Assembly: GCA_963763115.1 (NCBI GenBank) | Contig: CAVXNM010000058.1 | Coordinates: 17,251 to 81,250, forward strand | DNA: 64,000 nucleotides | Direction: 5' to 3' | Source: CAVQCA01 sp963763115 | GTDB taxonomy: Bacteria > Pseudomonadota > Gammaproteobacteria > UBA9214 | Shown: one piece after another, positions 45,697 through 55,154 of the stretch | How positions within the stretch are numbered: the stretch's first letter is position 1 | Layout: each line of letters starts with the position of its first letter | Position numbers and translations under genes: made by a program | Notes under the pieces: model-generated | The model's input: only the letters and a program-made list of their open reading frames with translations | The model's database searches: none | Told to the model about the DNA's origin: nothing

Positions 45697-47187
45697 GTGG
45701 CTGATTTCGAAACACCGGAACTGAAGGAATATCCCGTCATCCCGCTCCTTCATGAAGGGACGATGGCGCACAGCAAACCCTTCGTGGCCAAACCGGATTT
45801 CCAGCAGCAGCTGGGGTTTCCCGGTGAACTGGTCGAGAACTGGGAACAGGTCGCACTCGACAAGATGCAGGAACTGACCGGCAAGTACCGTTCATTCCAG
45901 GTCTTTCTAGACTCCTGCGTCAAATGCGGCGCCTGTACGGACAAGTGCCACTATTACCTCGGCACCAGCGACCCGAAGAATATGCCGGTTGCCCGCCAGG
46001 ACCTCTTGCGCAAGGTCTACCGCCGTTATTTCACCTTTGCCGGCAAATACTTCCCGAAGCTCGTCGGCGCAGTCGATCTCACCAAAGAAGTGCTGGACGA
46101 CTGGTACAGCTATTTCCACCAGTGCTCGCAGTGCCGCCGCTGCTCGGTATTCTGTCCCTACGGCATCGATACCGCAGAGATCTCCATGGCCGCCCGCGAG
46201 ATCATGGACAGCGTCGGCGTCGGGCAGAAATACTGCAACGAGATCATCGGCAAGGTCTTCAAGATCGGCAACAATCTCGGACTGCCCCAGCCGGCGCTAA
46301 AGGATACCCTGGAAGGAATCGAGGAAGATGTCGAGGACGACACCGGCGTCAAGGTGCGCTATCCGCTGGATGAAAAGGGCGCCGAGGTGCTGCTGGTCAC
46401 CCCGTCCGCGGATTTCTTCGCCGAACCCCATGTCGACGGCCTGATCGGCTATGGGAAGGTCTTCCACGAGTCCGGAATCAGCTGGACGATGAGTTCATAT
46501 GCCAGCGAGGCCGCCAATTTCGGGATGTTCATCGGCAGCTATGAAAACATGCGCCGTGTTTCACTGCGAATCCGCGAGGCGGCCCTGGACCTCGGCGTCA
46601 AGCGCATCATTATGGGCGAGTGCGGACACGCCTGGCGCGTCGCCTACAGCTTCCTCAACACCCTGGCGGGACCGTTTGACTTCCTGGACCCGAAATACCC
46701 GGTACCGCAGCATATACTCGAATTCACTCACGACCTGATCCAGCGCGGTGCGTTGACCCTGGATAAATCGGCCAACGACGACATGGTGCTGACCTACCAC
46801 GATTCCTGCAACGTGGCGCGCGCCTCGCGCATGGGGCCGAAACCCGGCGGTCAGTTCACCATTCCCCGCGATGTCATCAGGGCCAGTTGCAACCACTTTT
46901 TTGACATGCCTCAAGATACGATTCACGAATCCACGTATTGTTGTGGCGGCGGCGGCGGACTGCTGACCGACGACCTGATGGAACTGCGCGTCAAGGGCGC
47001 CCTCCCGCGCATGGAAGCCCTGAAGCAGGTCGTGGAGCAACACGGCGTCACCCATATGGCGGCGATCTGTGCGATCTGCAAGAGCCAGTTCGCCAAGGTC
47101 TTGCCGTATTACGGCTTTACCATGGACAGCATCGTGAGTGTGCACCAACTGGTGAGCAACGCAATTGTTCTGGGAAGCAAACAATAG
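45697..47187 (+). CDS. dsrK: DsrK, HdrD-like iron-sulfur subunit
   Basis: A 496-aa cytoplasmic subunit. Two [4Fe-4S] motifs are CVKCGACTDKC (about residue 73) and CSQCRRCSVFC (about 147). CCG-type domains carry YHDSCNVAR and ESTYCCGGGGG, which bind the noncubane cluster used in disulfide (DsrC trisulfide/disulfide) chemistry in HdrD relatives. Starts with GTG at 45697 after AGGAG. Located between dsrM and dsrL as usual. Confidence 0.96.
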   Translation: MADFETPELKEYPVIPLLHEGTMAHSKPFVAKPDFQQQLGFPGELVENWEQVALDKMQELTGKYRSFQVFLDSCVKCGACTDKCHYYLGTSDPKNMPVARQDLLRKVYRRYFTFAGKYFPKLVGAVDLTKEVLDDWYSYFHQCSQCRRCSVFCPYGIDTAEISMAAREIMDSVGVGQKYCNEIIGKVFKIGNNLGLPQPALKDTLEGIEEDVEDDTGVKVRYPLDEKGAEVLLVTPSADFFAEPHVDGLIGYGKVFHESGISWTMSSYASEAANFGMFIGSYENMRRVSLRIREAALDLGVKRIIMGECGHAWRVAYSFLNTLAGPFDFLDPKYPVPQHILEFTHDLIQRGALTLDKSANDDMVLTYHDSCNVARASRMGPKPGGQFTIPRDVIRASCNHFFDMPQDTIHESTYCCGGGGGLLTDDLMELRVKGALPRMEALKQVVEQHGVTHMAAICAICKSQFAKVLPYYGFTMDSIVSVHQLVSNAIVLGSKQ

Positions 47188-47245
47188 TTTCGATAACGAA
47201 TCCGGCCCAGGTAACTGCGCCAGAACAGATCACAGGAGAATACGC

Positions 47246-49210
47246 ATGGCTACTTCTCGAGATGACATGGAAAACACCAAACTCACCTTCCGCCGCTTCG
47301 AAGAGGGCGATTACGAGTGGACGCGTTTCACGGATCAGATCTTCGAGGGCGACCATTCGCACAAGTGTCCGACCTACGTGCACCGTACGCCTCCCTGCCA
47401 GGGCAGCTGCCCCTCGGGCGAAGACATACGCGGCTGGCTGCAGGTCGTGCGCGGCATTGAGAAACCCACCGGCGGCATGAGCATGGAAGAATACGCCTTC
47501 CGCCGTTCTACCGACGCCAACCCCTTCCCGTCGATGATGGGCCGCGTGTGCCCGGCGCCGTGCGAAGACGGCTGCAACCGAAACAATGTCGATGACTTCG
47601 TCGGAATCAATTCCGTCGAGCAGTTCATCGGCGACTCCGCCTTCGAGAAAAAATTCACTTTTGAGGCCACCGAACAGATGAGCGGCAAGAAAATCGCCAT
47701 CATCGGCGGCGGCCCGGCCGGCATGGCGGCGGCCTACCAGCTGCGCCGCATGGGCCATGCCAGCGTGATTTTTGACGACCATGACGAACTCGGCGGCATG
47801 ATGCGCTACGGCATCCCGGGATACCGCACCCCGCGCGATGTGCTCAACCATGAAATCCAGCGCATCCTGGACATGGGTTATGTCGAAACGCGTCTCGGCA
47901 CCCGCGTCGGCAAGGATGTCTCCATTGCCGAACTGGAAAAGGAATTCGACGCAATACTCTGGGCGCTAGGCTGCAAGTCCGGACGCAAGCTGCCGGTTCC
48001 CAACAGCGATGCGCCCAACTGCGTCACCGGCGTCGAGTTCCTCGAGGCCTTCAACAAGGGCGTGCTGCAGGTGACGACCGACCGGGTGGTATGCGTGGGT
48101 GGCGGCGACACCTCCATTGACGTGGTTTCCGTCGCCCGGCGACTGGGCAAGATAACCAATCTCAACAAAGAAGTCCGTCCGGAACAGGTCATCGGCGGCT
48201 ATGTCGCGCACGATTCGGCCTTTGCCGCCGCGCGTGAAGGCGCCGACGTCACCCTGACCTCGCTGTTCGCGCGCGAGGAAATGACCGCAACCGAACACGA
48301 AGTCGAGGATGCCCTGCGTGAAGGTGTCAAGATCCTGAACGGCGTCATGCCAATCGAGGTGGTCGTCAACGCCGAAGGTCGCGCGACCGCGTTGAGAATG
48401 GCGAAGTGCCAGATGGTCGACGGCCGGCCCAAGCCTGTTGAGGGCACCGAGTTCGCTATCGAATGCGATCTCATCGTCTCGGCCATCGGGCAGGGTGGCG
48501 ATCTTTCCGAGGGTCTGGAGGAGCTGAATAACGGACGCGGCCTGATCGATGCCGATGCCTATTACCAGCTGCCGAAGCGTGCCGGTCATTTCGCCGCGGG
48601 CGACATCATTCGTCCCCATCTGCTGACCACCGCCATCGGGCAGGCCTCCATTGCCGCGGAAAGCATCAACCACTACCTGAAACATGAACAGCAGTCCAAG
48701 CGTCCCAAGGTGGATGTCCACCATTTCAAGCTGTTGAACAAGCTCCACGAGACCAATCTCGATCCGGATATTTTCAGCCCCGGGGAACGCGGCGACATGC
48801 GCGGCACCGACGATGGCAACTGGGCCGTGCACAATTACGAGGACCGCTCCATGGCGGAGATCATCTCCGCAGACAAGCTGTTCCTCGGGCATTTTCCCTA
48901 TGTGCCACGCAACAAGCGCTCCTCCTTCGGCCCCTCGGCGGATGAAGTGCTGGGTCATTTTACCGAACGTGGCATCGGCTTGACGACGGAACAGGCGGTT
49001 AACGAAGCCGAACGCTGCATGAGCTGCGGCATGTGCTTCGAATGCGACAACTGCGTCATCTACTGTCCGCAGGACGCCATATTCCGCGTCAAGAAGGACA
49101 AGTCGACGACCGGCCGCTATGTCGACACGGACTACAACAAGTGCATTGGCTGCCATATCTGTTCCGATGTCTGCCCCACCGGCTACATCGACATGGCGCT
49201 GGGTCACTAA
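47246..49210 (+). CDS. dsrL: DsrL, NAD(P)H-linked iron-sulfur flavoprotein
   Basis: A 654-aa electron-transfer protein of the GltD-like family. The N-terminal cysteine region has CQGSCPSGED and CPAPCEDGCNRN. The FAD site is KIAIIGGGPAGMAAAY (about 150), and an NAD(P) site VVCVGGGDTSIDVVS is near 290. The C-terminal ferredoxin has CMSCGMCFECDNC and CIGCHICSDVC. The frame is open to 47165; the ATG at 47246 has AGGAGA upstream. DsrL couples DsrAB to NAD(P) and is a mark of sulfur-oxidising dsr operons. Confidence 0.96.
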   Translation: MATSRDDMENTKLTFRRFEEGDYEWTRFTDQIFEGDHSHKCPTYVHRTPPCQGSCPSGEDIRGWLQVVRGIEKPTGGMSMEEYAFRRSTDANPFPSMMGRVCPAPCEDGCNRNNVDDFVGINSVEQFIGDSAFEKKFTFEATEQMSGKKIAIIGGGPAGMAAAYQLRRMGHASVIFDDHDELGGMMRYGIPGYRTPRDVLNHEIQRILDMGYVETRLGTRVGKDVSIAELEKEFDAILWALGCKSGRKLPVPNSDAPNCVTGVEFLEAFNKGVLQVTTDRVVCVGGGDTSIDVVSVARRLGKITNLNKEVRPEQVIGGYVAHDSAFAAAREGADVTLTSLFAREEMTATEHEVEDALREGVKILNGVMPIEVVVNAEGRATALRMAKCQMVDGRPKPVEGTEFAIECDLIVSAIGQGGDLSEGLEELNNGRGLIDADAYYQLPKRAGHFAAGDIIRPHLLTTAIGQASIAAESINHYLKHEQQSKRPKVDVHHFKLLNKLHETNLDPDIFSPGERGDMRGTDDGNWAVHNYEDRSMAEIISADKLFLGHFPYVPRNKRSSFGPSADEVLGHFTERGIGLTTEQAVNEAERCMSCGMCFECDNCVIYCPQDAIFRVKKDKSTTGRYVDTDYNKCIGCHICSDVCPTGYIDMALGH

Positions 49211-49222
49211 GACGGGAAGCCC

Positions 49223-49738
49223 ATGTCAAACATGTTGATAAATCGCGGGTTACTCCCCCTCCTGGCGCTGGCGGTTCTCTGGGTTCCTGCCCTGGTCAGG
49301 GCCGGTGACTCGCTGCTGCCGGTTGTCCCTGAAGCACAGCGCCGGGTGAGTGAAGCACAGGGCTGCGTCGAACCCACGGAGGACATGCGCAGAAACCACA
49401 TGAAGTATATCCTGCACCAGCGCGATGAAACCGTACACGAGGGTATCCGCACCAAACGGTACAGCCTGGAGGAATGCGTCGACTGCCATGTGAGCAGCGC
49501 ACCCGATGCGCCGCGGGTAAGCAGCGAGCAACACTTCTGCAACAGCTGCCACACCTATGCGGCGGTCAATATCGACTGCTTCGAGTGCCATGCGGACCGG
49601 CCCTTACCGAATTCGGGAAAACTCTCCATGGCCCCGGTTACGACACCTGCCCGTCTGCAAACGGATGAAAATCCAGTTGCCTTGTCACACGGACATGACC
49701 AGCAGCAGCTGGCAACCGAGGGCATTAACCATGACTGA
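49223..49738 (+). CDS. dsrJ: DsrJ, periplasmic triheme cytochrome c
   Basis: A 171-aa protein with an N-terminal signal or membrane anchor (LINRGLLPLLALAVLWVPALVRA). It has three heme c sites (CVDCH, CNSCH, CFECH) and C48 in EAQGCVEPTEDM, matching the cysteine that acts as a distal heme ligand in A. vinosum DsrJ. It forms part of DsrMKJOP in the periplasm and could exchange sulfur- or electron-carrying partners. Its end overlaps dsrO by 8 bp. Confidence 0.96.
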   Translation: MSNMLINRGLLPLLALAVLWVPALVRAGDSLLPVVPEAQRRVSEAQGCVEPTEDMRRNHMKYILHQRDETVHEGIRTKRYSLEECVDCHVSSAPDAPRVSSEQHFCNSCHTYAAVNIDCFECHADRPLPNSGKLSMAPVTTPARLQTDENPVALSHGHDQQQLATEGINHD

Positions 49739-50474
49739 CAACTCACAAACGGATACTTCACGACGCCGCTTTCTCGGTGGTGCGGCGACCGCGGTAGCCG
49801 GCCTGGTCGCACCCGGTGTGCTCTTGCATGAGGTTGCGCAGGCACGTCCCGCCGAGGTGCCCGTCAGCAGCGCCGTTCGCTGGGGCATGCTGGTCGATAC
49901 CAGCAAATGTGCAAAGGGCTGCACAGAGTGCGTCGATGCCTGCGCCAAGGAACATGGCCTGACCAGTCACGGCCGTCCCGAGACCGATGCACAATGGATC
50001 CGCAAGGTCGAACTGCGTGACAAGCAGACCGGCTATACCCAGACCCTGCCCCTGCTCTGCCAGCACTGCGAGCATCCGCCGTGCGTGGATGTCTGCCCGA
50101 CCGGCGCCTCGTTCAGGCGGGCTGACGGAATCGTTCTGGTCGACAAGCATATCTGTATCGGATGCCGCTACTGCATGATGGCCTGTCCCTACAAGGCGCG
50201 TTCCTTCGTGCACGAAACGCTTGATGATCAGTTGCCGCATTCACCGCGCGGCAAGGGCACTGTGGAAAGCTGCACCTTCTGCGTGCACCGGGTCGATGAA
50301 GGGGAGACACCCGCCTGTGTCGAGGCCTGCACGGGGGAGAATCACAACGCCCTGGTATTCGGCGACATGAATGACCCGGCGAGCGAGATTTCCAGGCAGC
50401 TGCGGAATTACAACAGCCGTCAGATACGTGCCGATCTCGAACTCAACACCGGCGTACGCTACCGGGGAATCTAA
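49731..50474 (+). CDS. dsrO: DsrO, periplasmic Tat-exported ferredoxin
   Basis: A 247-aa iron-sulfur protein. The N-terminus has a twin-arginine signal (SRRRFLGGAATAVAG). Four cysteine clusters follow: CAKGCTECVDAC, CQHCEHPPCVDVCP, CIGCRYCMMACP and CTFCVH with CVEAC. The frame is open to 49557, but the ATG at 49731 starts MTDNSQTDTSRRRF, overlapping dsrJ. It is the electron-transfer subunit between DsrJ and DsrP. Confidence 0.96.
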   Translation: MTDNSQTDTSRRRFLGGAATAVAGLVAPGVLLHEVAQARPAEVPVSSAVRWGMLVDTSKCAKGCTECVDACAKEHGLTSHGRPETDAQWIRKVELRDKQTGYTQTLPLLCQHCEHPPCVDVCPTGASFRRADGIVLVDKHICIGCRYCMMACPYKARSFVHETLDDQLPHSPRGKGTVESCTFCVHRVDEGETPACVEACTGENHNALVFGDMNDPASEISRQLRNYNSRQIRADLELNTGVRYRGI

Positions 50475-51697
50475 TGAAACAGCAGATACAATTCAGTGAA
50501 ATCGACGGTGGCCCGCGCTTTTACTCCTTGCTCGGTTTTATCGGACTGTTCGTGCTCGCGGGGCTGGCCGCCGCCTTCTATATGGAGCACAACGGACACT
50601 ACGTCACCGGGATGACCAACCAGATCGTATGGGGCACGCCGCATGTGTTCGCGGTGTTTCTGATCGTCGCCGCTTCCGGCGCGCTTAATGTCGCCTCGAT
50701 CAGTTCGGTCTTCGGCAAGGTACCGTACAAACCGCTCGCCCGGCTCTCCGGCCTGCTGGCCATCGCCCTGCTGGTCGGCGGCCTGGCGGTGCTGGTGCTG
50801 GACCTCGGACGTCCGGACCGGCTGATCGTGGCCATGACCAAGTACAACTTCAAGTCGATATTCGCCTGGAATATCTTCCTGTATACCGGCTTCATGGTCA
50901 TCGTCGGCGTCTATATCTGGATGATGATGGAACGGCGCATGAACCGTTTCACCAAAGTGTCCGGTTTTTTTGCCTTCGTCTGGCGCCTCATCCTGACCAC
51001 CGGTACCGGTTCCATCTTCGGCTTCCTGGTCGCCCGACAGGCCTATGATTCCGCTGTGATGGCGCCGATGTTCGTCATTATGTCGTTCTCCTTCGGCCTC
51101 GCCATCTTCATACTCGTCCTGATGGCGGCCTGCAAATGGTCGGAGCGCCCGCTGGGTGATGCCATCCTGTACCGTCTCAAAAACCTGCTGGGCGTGTTCA
51201 TCGCCTCGGTTCTGTACTTCGTGATGGTCTATCATCTCACCAACCTCTACATTACCGAGAATCATGGGATTGAGCGGTTTATCCTGCTGGACGGCGGCAT
51301 CTATACCCAGCTGTTCTGGATCGTGCAGGTGCTGATCGGCAGCCTGCTGCCGCTCGCCCTGCTCTACCTGCCATCCATGGGAAAATCGCGCGGCTGGATC
51401 GGCATTGCCTGCGCACTCGTCATTATCGGCGGTCTGGCCCAGATGTATATCATCATCATAGGAGGACAGGCCTACCCGCTGGAAATGTTCCCCGGCAAGG
51501 AAGTCACCAGCTCGTTCTTCGACGGCGTGGTGAACAGCTACTCGCCGAGCCTGCCGGAAGTGGTGCTCGGCATCGGCGGCGTGGCCATCGCGCTTGCCGC
51601 CGTGGTGGTGGGTATCCGGGTGTTGCGCTTCCTGCCGTCAAGCCTGGCGGATGAACTGGTTGACCCGCATTATTCGACCGACAAGGCCATGGCCTGA
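50474..51697 (+). CDS. dsrP: DsrP, NrfD-like membrane subunit
   Basis: A 407-aa integral membrane protein with about ten TM segments of NrfD/PsrC type, beginning FYSLLGFIGLFVLAGLAAAF, with LVLDLGRPDRLI (about 108-119) and a final VVLGIGGVAIALAAVVVGI helix. The ATG shares a base with the dsrO stop. NrfD proteins handle quinones without heme; DsrP and DsrM give the complex two membrane quinone sites. A strong hairpin follows the stop. Confidence 0.96.
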   Translation: MKQQIQFSEIDGGPRFYSLLGFIGLFVLAGLAAAFYMEHNGHYVTGMTNQIVWGTPHVFAVFLIVAASGALNVASISSVFGKVPYKPLARLSGLLAIALLVGGLAVLVLDLGRPDRLIVAMTKYNFKSIFAWNIFLYTGFMVIVGVYIWMMMERRMNRFTKVSGFFAFVWRLILTTGTGSIFGFLVARQAYDSAVMAPMFVIMSFSFGLAIFILVLMAACKWSERPLGDAILYRLKNLLGVFIASVLYFVMVYHLTNLYITENHGIERFILLDGGIYTQLFWIVQVLIGSLLPLALLYLPSMGKSRGWIGIACALVIIGGLAQMYIIIIGGQAYPLEMFPGKEVTSSFFDGVVNSYSPSLPEVVLGIGGVAIALAAVVVGIRVLRFLPSSLADELVDPHYSTDKAMA

Positions 51698-51706
51698 TGT
51701 CGTACC

Positions 51707-51735
51707 GCAGCGACCCTCTGGCTACGGGTCGCTGC
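51707..51735 (+). other. Perfect 10-bp hairpin between dsrP and dsrN
   Basis: GCAGCGACCC (51707-51716) pairs exactly with GGGTCGCTGC (51726-51735) over a 9-nt loop, 10 bp after the dsrP stop. Only a weak CTCTT follows. It probably protects the 3' end of the dsrA-dsrP message or acts as a partial terminator setting lower expression of dsrN. Confidence 0.75.
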
Positions 51736-51802
51736 CTCTTGAAACCGGTGTAACGACGGCCAGTCGGAATCCGTAACGTTCATCCGGTCCGTCGAGGCAA
51801 TC

Positions 51803-53170
51803 ATGTCACGTCTGCTGATCTCGGCGGCCCATAAATCCTCCGGAAAGACCACTATTTCCCTGGGCCTGTGCGCCGCCCTGGCGGAACGCGGCCTCGCGGT
51901 GCAGCCTTTCAAGAAAGGCCCGGATTACATCGATCCCATGTGGCTGGGCAAGGCTGCCGGGCGTCCCTGCTTCAACCTGGATTTCTACTGCATGTCACAA
52001 CCGGAAATCCTGACGACCGTCGGATACCGTTCCATGACGGCGGATGTCTCCCTCATCGAGGGCAACAAGGGGCTCTATGACGGCCTCGATCTGGACGGCA
52101 GCAACAGCAACGCGGCGCTGGCCAAACTCACGAACACCCCCGTCGTGCTGGTGCTTGATGCCAGGGGAATGACGCGCGGCATCGCGCCGCTGATCCTCGG
52201 CAACCAGGCCTTCGACCCCGATGTCCGGATTGCCGGCATAATTCTCAATCAACTCGGTGGCAGCAGGCACGAAGCCAAATTGCGCGCCGTGATCGAACAT
52301 TACACCGATGTACCGGTACTGGGTGGCGTACACCGCAACCGGGAGATGGAGATCACCGAACGCCACCTTGGGCTCATCCCGAGCAACGAAGAAACCTCAT
52401 CGATGCTCCGTATCGGTCAGATCAGAAACATCATCAATGACCATGTGGACATTGACGGCCTGCTGTCCGTCTGCGGCAAGGCGCCGCTTGATTTCGAACC
52501 GCCGCCTGACCGACAGGCGGTTTCAGGAATACGGGTGCGAATCGGCATTGCCCGTGATGCGGCCTTCGGTTTCTATTATCCGGATGATCTGGAGGCGCTG
52601 GAACAATCGGGCGCGGAGCTGGTGACGATCAATACCCTGAAGGACCGGGATCTGCCCGAGATTGAGGGTCTTTTCATCGGCGGTGGTTTCCCTGAAACCC
52701 ATATGCAAGCCCTGCAAGCCAATAAAGCGCTTCGACACCGAATCAGGGACGCCATCGGCAAGGGCCTCCCCGCCTATGCGGAATGTGGCGGTCTCATGTA
52801 CCTCGCGCGCAGCCTCAGCTGGAAGGACACGCGCTGCGAGATGGTCGGGGTGATTCCCGGTGATATCATCATGCATGAGCGGCCACAGGGTCGCGGTTAC
52901 GTCCGCCTGTGCGAGACACCCCGGCTGCCTTGGCCGGAGGTGAGTCCGCAGGTCGAATTCGCCGCCCACGAGTTTCATTACTCCAGCATCGAGAACATTA
53001 CCGGGCCACTCACCTGCGCCCTCGATGTCCGGCGCGGCACCGGGATCGACGGAAAGCACGACGGGATAGTCATCAATAACCTGGTCGCCAGCTACAGCCA
53101 TCTGCGCGATACCCGTCAGCATCGCTGGGCACATCGGTTCGTGAACTTTGTGCGGCGGTATGGGCGATGA
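51803..53170 (+). CDS. dsrN: DsrN, cobyrinic acid a,c-diamide synthase-like amidase
   Basis: A 455-aa glutamine-dependent amidotransferase of the CobB/CbiA type. The P-loop-like SAAHKSSGKTTISLGL is at residues 7-22, followed by KKGPDYIDPMWL and SLIEGNKGLYDGLD. The glutaminase half has the catalytic Cys in YAECGGLMYL (about 331) and a late His (AHEFHYS). In dsr operons it is proposed to amidate siroheme to siroamide for DsrAB. GAGG precedes the ATG. Confidence 0.94.
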   Translation: MSRLLISAAHKSSGKTTISLGLCAALAERGLAVQPFKKGPDYIDPMWLGKAAGRPCFNLDFYCMSQPEILTTVGYRSMTADVSLIEGNKGLYDGLDLDGSNSNAALAKLTNTPVVLVLDARGMTRGIAPLILGNQAFDPDVRIAGIILNQLGGSRHEAKLRAVIEHYTDVPVLGGVHRNREMEITERHLGLIPSNEETSSMLRIGQIRNIINDHVDIDGLLSVCGKAPLDFEPPPDRQAVSGIRVRIGIARDAAFGFYYPDDLEALEQSGAELVTINTLKDRDLPEIEGLFIGGGFPETHMQALQANKALRHRIRDAIGKGLPAYAECGGLMYLARSLSWKDTRCEMVGVIPGDIIMHERPQGRGYVRLCETPRLPWPEVSPQVEFAAHEFHYSSIENITGPLTCALDVRRGTGIDGKHDGIVINNLVASYSHLRDTRQHRWAHRFVNFVRRYGR

Positions 53171-53198
53171 GACAGCGCTGTCGCTCCGGCCCTATAAT
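53169..53198 (+). promoter_or_regulatory. Likely internal promoter upstream of dsrR
   Basis: A perfect TATAAT at 53193-53198 follows GAGACA (53169-53174, four of six to TTGACA) by 18 bp and begins right at the dsrN stop. Transcription would start about 53205, 23 bp before dsrR, and could serve dsrR and the two-component genes. Confidence 0.55.
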
Positions 53199-53227
53199 GT
53201 GTGAACATTACCAGAGAGGAACTGCAG

Positions 53228-53545
53228 ATGATTACCGTCACACCCTCCGCCGCTGGGCAGATCCGGCTATCGGCTAAACAGGGCCAGATGGACGGTCTCG
53301 CCATGCGTATTGCGGCGACGCGCAATCCGGACGGGTCCATTCATTACGGAATGGGTTTTGATGATAACCGGCTGGAGGGTGATATCCATATCACCTCGCA
53401 GGGTATCGACGTGGTGGTCTCCGGGTCGAGCATGCTGCTGCTGAGCGGGACGACCCTGGATTATGTCGAGATCGAGCCGGGTTTGTTCCAGTTTATTTTC
53501 ATGAACCCGAATGATCCGAATTTTACGCCGCCGGATGAAACCTGA
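53228..53545 (+). CDS. dsrR: DsrR, A-type (IscA/HesB) fold protein without cysteines
   Basis: A 105-aa protein of the IscA fold: MITVTPSAAGQIRLSAKQG, LAMRIAATRNPDGSIHYGMGFDD and IDVVVSGSSMLLLSGTTLDYVE. The three cysteines that IscA uses for Fe-S binding are missing, as in A. vinosum DsrR, which does not bind clusters and is thought to act after transcription. The frame opens at 53201; the ATG at 53228 has AGAGGA upstream. It has its own promoter by the evidence at 53169. Confidence 0.93.
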   Translation: MITVTPSAAGQIRLSAKQGQMDGLAMRIAATRNPDGSIHYGMGFDDNRLEGDIHITSQGIDVVVSGSSMLLLSGTTLDYVEIEPGLFQFIFMNPNDPNFTPPDET

Positions 53546-53585
53546 TCCCGGCCATCCCGTATCCGGGTTCTGATTAAACCCGCTG

Positions 53586-55154
53586 ATGTCCAGGAACGCC
53601 ATAAACGGTTCACGGCTCGCGGAACCGCGCAAGTCAACCCTGCGCAGCCGCCTGCTTGTCAGACTGGCCGGCCTCCTGCTGATTCTGTTCATCCTGGGAC
53701 TCGTCGCACTCGCCGGGCAGCCGGAGACGGTTCCGGCAGCAACAGGGGCGGTCCTGACCATCCTGTTGCTGATCATCGGAACGGTACTCGCCTATTCGAT
53801 CCTGTCACTGGTGCAGCACAATCTGCTGGATCCGCTCAGCAGCATCAGGTCATGGGCCAGCACAATCCGCCAGGGGACGTATACCGACCCCATCCCCACA
53901 CCCCATTACGGTCCCTTTGCTGACCTCGCCGATGATTTGAACAGCCTGGGGATGAAATTGCAGTCACTGCGCAAGTCCCGGCCGGGCGGCCTGTCCGACA
54001 GGCAGGATTCCGAGCAGAAGGCCCTGCAAATCCTCTATGAAGTCGTGTCAAGCATCAATACCGCCCACGGTCTGGATGACTTGATGAACCGCTTCCTGTT
54101 TACCCTGAAGCGCATCACCAAGGCGCAGGCGGCCGCCATCTGGGTAACGCACCTGCCGAACCAGGTTGAACTGGCCACCAGCAGCGGCATCGATGAGTCC
54201 CTCATCCAGCCGGACCGGCCGGAAATCCGGCGCTGCCTTTATGAACGCGCGCTGACGGAAGGAAAGATCTGGGTCGAAAAAAACCTCGATAAATGCGAAA
54301 AAATCGCCGGCAGACGCTTCTTCGAGAACAGGAACATTGGCCTGGTCTCGATTCCCATGCGGTACCAGGGCCGGATCATCGGTATCATCAACCTCTTTCT
54401 GGAAGGCGGACTGATCGAGCAACTGGACAGCATGAAGCCACTGCTGACCAGCATCGGGCACCATTTGAGTGTCGCTATCGAACGGGCGCGCAGTGACGAG
54501 CAAACTCACCAGCACCTGATCAATGACGAACGCACCCGCATTGCGCACGAACTCCACGACTCACTGGCGCAGAACCTGGCGAGTCTGCGCTACCAGGTGC
54601 GCGTGCTGGACGAAACCCTGCACCAGGACGATGAATCAACTACCTGGCAACAGTTGGAACGCATAGAAAACAGCCTGGATGAGGCCAATACCGAGTTACG
54701 TGAACTGATCTCGAATTTCCGCGCGCCGGTCTCCAACCGCGGCCTGATCGGCGCCATCGAGCAGACCGTCAACCATTTCCGTAGCGAAACCCGGATCAAG
54801 ACCTTCCTGCAAAAGGAATGGACGGGAGACACGCTCTCCAAGGACGTGGAGGTGCAGATTCTGCGCATCATTCAGGAAGCCTTGTGGAATATTCGCAAGC
54901 ACAGTCGGGCCAAGACGGTTCGTATCATGTTGCGACACCGTAGCAACGAAAACCACTATATCCTGATAGAGGATGATGGCATCGGCTTCGACGGAAAGGT
55001 TTACGGCTCACCCGGTGAACATGTAGGGTTATCGATCATGCGTGAGCGCTCCCTGCGTATCGGCGGCAGACTGCGCGTGGACAGTGAACCGGGGGAAGGA
55101 ACCCGGGTCGTTCTGGAACTCGACGAAACAAAACCGGAAGGCGGCAAGACATGA
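53586..55154 (+). CDS. NarX/NarQ-type sensor histidine kinase with minimal periplasmic part
   Basis: A 522-aa kinase. Two TM segments at about 25-45 and 54-76 are separated by fewer than ten residues, so there is no periplasmic sensor domain as in true NarX. A HAMP-like region (LLDPLSSIRSWASTIRQGTYTDP) and a GAF-like domain (about 150-310; WVTHLPNQVELATSSGIDE, GLVSIPMRYQGRIIGIINLF) follow. The HisKA_3 domain has phosphorylated His in RIAHELHDSLAQNLASLR, and the ATPase domain has EDDGIGFDG and GLSIMRERS. The signal is probably cytoplasmic. Overlaps the regulator gene. Next to dsrR, 40 bp away. Confidence 0.93.
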   Translation: MSRNAINGSRLAEPRKSTLRSRLLVRLAGLLLILFILGLVALAGQPETVPAATGAVLTILLLIIGTVLAYSILSLVQHNLLDPLSSIRSWASTIRQGTYTDPIPTPHYGPFADLADDLNSLGMKLQSLRKSRPGGLSDRQDSEQKALQILYEVVSSINTAHGLDDLMNRFLFTLKRITKAQAAAIWVTHLPNQVELATSSGIDESLIQPDRPEIRRCLYERALTEGKIWVEKNLDKCEKIAGRRFFENRNIGLVSIPMRYQGRIIGIINLFLEGGLIEQLDSMKPLLTSIGHHLSVAIERARSDEQTHQHLINDERTRIAHELHDSLAQNLASLRYQVRVLDETLHQDDESTTWQQLERIENSLDEANTELRELISNFRAPVSNRGLIGAIEQTVNHFRSETRIKTFLQKEWTGDTLSKDVEVQILRIIQEALWNIRKHSRAKTVRIMLRHRSNENHYILIEDDGIGFDGKVYGSPGEHVGLSIMRERSLRIGGRLRVDSEPGEGTRVVLELDETKPEGGKT

